Virus record (IMG/VR): IMGVR_UViG_3300011116_001253
Location: 1-64,000 of that record
DNA from: a virus
Length of the DNA stretch: 64,000 nucleotides
Reading direction: 5' to 3' (one strand)
The position numbers and the translations under genes are program-made. This document shows positions 61,069-64,000 of this stretch, in pieces (the stretch's first letter is position 1; every line of letters begins with the position of its first letter). Below the pieces are notes generated by a model. That model worked only from the letters and a program-made list of their open reading frames with translations. It was not told where the DNA came from and searched no databases.

Positions 61069-64000
61069 ATGTCTCAATCTAAGCTTTTTGATTATAATTC
61101 TTCCTTTGCTGTAACAAGAACGAATCCTAAGCTTGCCGGAAATTTCAAAATAACGGTGGATTCTTCCGGTGGGGTTTGGCTTAATTCTCAGAATGTTAAT
61201 CAAATACTGTCTCAAGATAAGTATAAAAAATTTAACATATCTGGTGACAATACCTACGCTTCCGATATTAACAAATTTTTCGATGACGGAAAACTCTCCT
61301 CTGACATCATATTCCAAGTTGGTAAATTTACTAATGGTGAAAATCAATCCGCTCATCAATTCTCTGAACAGTATGATTTCTTCTATGCTAGTGGAGCTCA
61401 AGCTCTTATAGATAAAAATTACGGCGAGGATTTTAGCTATTTTGCTCCTCTCTGGGTCAAAAATGAGATACCCGATTTTTTTGTAATCTTTAAAGTATCG
61501 GATCCTCTTGACTACCCTTATTCAAAGAATGTCACAAACATTCAAGATAACTTGAATTATATCGTTATTCAGGACAATACGTCAGCAGAGAACTTCCAAA
61601 TATCTTATGGTAAAGATTCTGCTGGAAATGATTTATATTTCAGTAGCGGTCAAGTTTTCAAAGGAAAACTTAATGTCCCGAGCTATCAAATAGTTAGTGG
61701 AAACGGGAAGGTTGCAGTTTATGATGAACTTTATTATTTACCAGAGGTACAAGATGTAAGATCAACCTTCAATGATAAAATCTTAAATAAAGCAACAGCA
61801 ATAAAAACCTTTGATTTAAGAGAGAATACCAAAATTGGAAAATACATAAGATCAATTTTCAATAATCCTGGTTTTTCAAAATCCCCTTTAGAGGTAAATT
61901 GGGGTTATGACTCGTATAGTTACTTTAAAGGTGCAAGTATCACTGAAGGCGTTTATACTAAAAAAGGTGAGCTCTTAAATGACTATTTTTCAACTTCCGC
62001 TTCAGATGGCATGATTGATCTCGAAGATTATCTCACCTCCGGATTTTCAAGAAATGGTATTATTTGTCCAAATCTTTTGAATCTAGAATTCTTATTTAAT
62101 GACGATGAATCAGATCTCTATACTATAAACAGATATCTAGGATTCTATGTCTCTAGAAATGATGTTGCTCAGTTCCGAATGAATGGTCAATTTTTCTATG
62201 AATTTAGAAATCTTGAAGGCAATGAGAATTTACCCAAGCCAACAAGAAATGATTTTGGGTATTATTACAATAACTACACTAGCATTATTGGTGCAACTTC
62301 GGGTATTAGATTATTTTATGAAAACGCTTCTGGTTTTTTACCTGGCTCGGACAGCGTAAATATTTTAGATCATGAAAAACTATTTTACGTCACAGATAAA
62401 AATGACAATTTTTATAGTTTAAAAAGATCTGAAGATTATGTAGCTGCCGGTGTAACTGGTCCTCAGTATTCTTATGGACCTTATAATTATAGCACTGAAA
62501 AATTTTCGGCAACAGGATCTACTGGTGCTACTGCTGGATCTTTAGTGATACAGAACACACAAATTGATATTGATTCTTTTACAGGTACTGAACAAAAAAT
62601 TGCAACTGTACCCGGAAAAAGATCAAATTCTGCAGGACGAGGTTATATCGACATTAAATTTTTAAACACTTATAATCAAGCTCAACCATTAACTTTAAAA
62701 TTGTATTGGCCTAATGGATCTCAGAAAGAAGGATCTAGAAATTACGATATAATTAAAAGTGGTGACTTTTCATCTATTTTAATTTGGACTGCAGGATCAT
62801 ATTATTCCACTGGTAATTCCTACTATTTTAATGCTTCTACAGGATCTACATCGGATATTGCTAGCGCTTTGGCTTCTGTGATCAAAGATCTAGATCAAAT
62901 AACGATAAATAGTGGACAGAATGAAGGATCCTCAATTATCTGTGTAAAAAACGCAGGAGAATTTTCAAATTCAGCTTATTCACTTTCTATCTTTGATAAT
63001 TATGATCTTTTCCAATCAGGTTATAAAGGAATTTGGAATAATACATCTACGTATTCGATAGGTGACATAGTGAGTTATATGGGATACTACTATGAAGCAC
63101 AATCATCTATTATTCCTCCAACTGGGGGAATGACGACTTCTCCTGATAATGATTCTTCTTGGTCCTTTTATTATACTTTTTCCACCCCAGGATTGATTGA
63201 AATAAATGATATTGATGCCTCTCTTTTAAACGAAAATGTTAATTTTGTTGGTGGTACAAAGACAAGTAATACTAGAATTGTGTTTTCGGCAGAAAGAAAG
63301 GATCAGGTACAAATTGGAAATTACATAAAAACTGAACAAGGGTATTCTAGAATAAATAGTGTTACTAGATATGTCGATGATCCTAAGTTAGATGCTAATA
63401 ATCAGGTAATAGGTTTTAATAATTTCAGCTATTTACTAGTTGCAAACGTTGATGAAAATAATAGTATTATTGCATTAGGTTCAGATCAATCTTTCAATGT
63501 CTATAAGTACGCACAATCTTCTTTAGGAGTTTTTACTTTCTTTGATGTTAAAGAATTTGATTTTGATTTTTGGAGCTCAAATTATAATTATACACCCAAT
63601 CCTGAAACTTATAAATATTTCCAAATCCAAGCTAACACTGAAGGCGTAATAGAACCTAACATTCCTTACTTTGTAGGTAGAGGCCAAATCAATTATGCTG
63701 GAAATATTTACAACCAGGGAAATTTGTTTTTCGGAGCCACCGGATACACTGCATTCACAATATCAGATCCAAGTCTCAATACACCTTTTGACCGGATTTT
63801 ACAATCAGAATCGAATTTTGTAACTTCACAACAAGCTTCAGTGTCAGCAAACGTTGTTGTTTTTCCAGCACAGTATTCTAATGTGACTTATAATCAAAGT
63901 ACTAATTCATATGAAAATATCGGATACCAATCAGATCTAGAGGCATTTAATGGATTTATAGGAATCCAAGGAATATTATTGGATCCTCCGAATTCTAATC
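61069..64000 (+). CDS. Giant tail fibre/adhesin, 3' truncated, with CBM5/12-like motif
   Basis: Open from the ATG at 61069 to the window end with no stop in ~977 codons. The start MSQSKLFDYNSSFAVTRTNP is followed by long beta-rich Tyr/Asn/Ser sequence. Residues ~654-677 read GIWNNTSTYSIGDIVSYMGY followed by YYEA, the chitin-binding (CBM5/12) pattern W----Y--GD-V-y-G--Y-a, usually found in phage adhesins and glycan-active enzymes; the expected later Trp is in DSSWSFYY. A collagen-like STGATAG occurs near residue 485. A receptor-binding role is inferred. Confidence 0.65.
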   Translation, partial: MSQSKLFDYNSSFAVTRTNPKLAGNFKITVDSSGGVWLNSQNVNQILSQDKYKKFNISGDNTYASDINKFFDDGKLSSDIIFQVGKFTNGENQSAHQFSEQYDFFYASGAQALIDKNYGEDFSYFAPLWVKNEIPDFFVIFKVSDPLDYPYSKNVTNIQDNLNYIVIQDNTSAENFQISYGKDSAGNDLYFSSGQVFKGKLNVPSYQIVSGNGKVAVYDELYYLPEVQDVRSTFNDKILNKATAIKTFDLRENTKIGKYIRSIFNNPGFSKSPLEVNWGYDSYSYFKGASITEGVYTKKGELLNDYFSTSASDGMIDLEDYLTSGFSRNGIICPNLLNLEFLFNDDESDLYTINRYLGFYVSRNDVAQFRMNGQFFYEFRNLEGNENLPKPTRNDFGYYYNNYTSIIGATSGIRLFYENASGFLPGSDSVNILDHEKLFYVTDKNDNFYSLKRSEDYVAAGVTGPQYSYGPYNYSTEKFSATGSTGATAGSLVIQNTQIDIDSFTGTEQKIATVPGKRSNSAGRGYIDIKFLNTYNQAQPLTLKLYWPNGSQKEGSRNYDIIKSGDFSSILIWTAGSYYSTGNSYYFNASTGSTSDIASALASVIKDLDQITINSGQNEGSSIICVKNAGEFSNSAYSLSIFDNYDLFQSGYKGIWNNTSTYSIGDIVSYMGYYYEAQSSIIPPTGGMTTSPDNDSSWSFYYTFSTPGLIEINDIDASLLNENVNFVGGTKTSNTRIVFSAERKDQVQIGNYIKTEQGYSRINSVTRYVDDPKLDANNQVIGFNNFSYLLVANVDENNSIIALGSDQSFNVYKYAQSSLGVFTFFDVKEFDFDFWSSNYNYTPNPETYKYFQIQANTEGVIEPNIPYFVGRGQINYAGNIYNQGNLFFGATGYTAFTISDPSLNTPFDRILQSESNFVTSQQASVSANVVVFPAQYSNVTYNQSTNSYENIGYQSDLEAFNGFIGIQGILLDPPNSN

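Noticed and set aside
1-64000. Genome-wide TAG recoding as in some gut phages
   Set aside because: TAG ends three other genes here with no coding extension behind it, and no other gene is interrupted by TAG. Only gp6 shows the pattern.
1-64000. tRNA genes, CRISPR arrays, insertion sequences, integrase or reverse transcriptase with variable repeats
   Set aside because: None was seen on reading either strand; the only tandem repeats are the two in-gene protein repeats.

Overview
This window is part of a large, AT-rich, T4-like contractile-tailed phage (myovirus). T4-type head, baseplate and replisome proteins can be read directly: portal gp20, protease gp21, major capsid gp23, LysM-type gp53, hub gp27, spike gp5, gp25, gp6, ligase gp30, and clamp loader gp44 and gp62. 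The host is inferred to be in the Bacteroidota, probably a flavobacterium. Three early-type genes carry a TAnnTTTG box, which matches the -7 element used by the Bacteroidota primary sigma factor. Most starts have A-rich leaders and no Shine-Dalgarno sequence. No integrase, transposase, tRNA gene or CRISPR array was seen, and no stretch of more than about 300 bases lacks a gene.

Layout. 1-1089: C-terminal end of the portal gene. 1178-8423: a replication, repair and nucleotide block set inside the head-gene cluster (DNA ligase, gp44 clamp loader, guanylate kinase-like protein, RNase H/FEN, gp62, two unknowns, UV-damage endonuclease, DEDDy exonuclease). It ends at a strong hairpin terminator. 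8489-15589: head morphogenesis (predicted packaged nucleotidyltransferase, large membrane-active virion protein, gp21 protease fused to a repeat-rich scaffold, major capsid protein), closed by a terminator. 15723-20526: four coiled-coil or Lys/Glu-rich proteins; three begin with a short FKDF...LxE leader that looks like a capsid-targeting signal cut by the prohead protease. 20632-22619: a kinase and asparagine-synthetase cassette. 22678-28112: small, mostly unknown late genes, one minus-strand gene and a Nudix hydrolase. 28128-36875: baseplate hub and spike genes. 36948-39534: a multi-domain S1 RNA-binding protein and an amidoligase-like protein. 39550-47283: connector or baseplate wedge genes (gp25, gp6, gp7-like). 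47363-64000: very large fibre and adhesin-type proteins, interrupted by a minus-strand phoH island at 53239-54186.

How it works together. Early genes appear to use host-type promoters. Late transcription units begin at a recurrent GATATATA motif, usually 14-33 bases upstream of the start codon, which is probably this phage's equivalent of the T4 late promoter TATAAATA. The gp21-type protease would mature the capsid and trim the leaders of packaged proteins, which could then be ejected with the DNA. The most unusual points are the in-frame TAG that splits gp6, the family of predicted capsid-targeting leaders (including one on a nucleotidyltransferase), the protease-scaffold fusion with thirteen 14-residue repeats, the phage S1-like protein overlapping an amidoligase, and promoters placed in hairpin loops.
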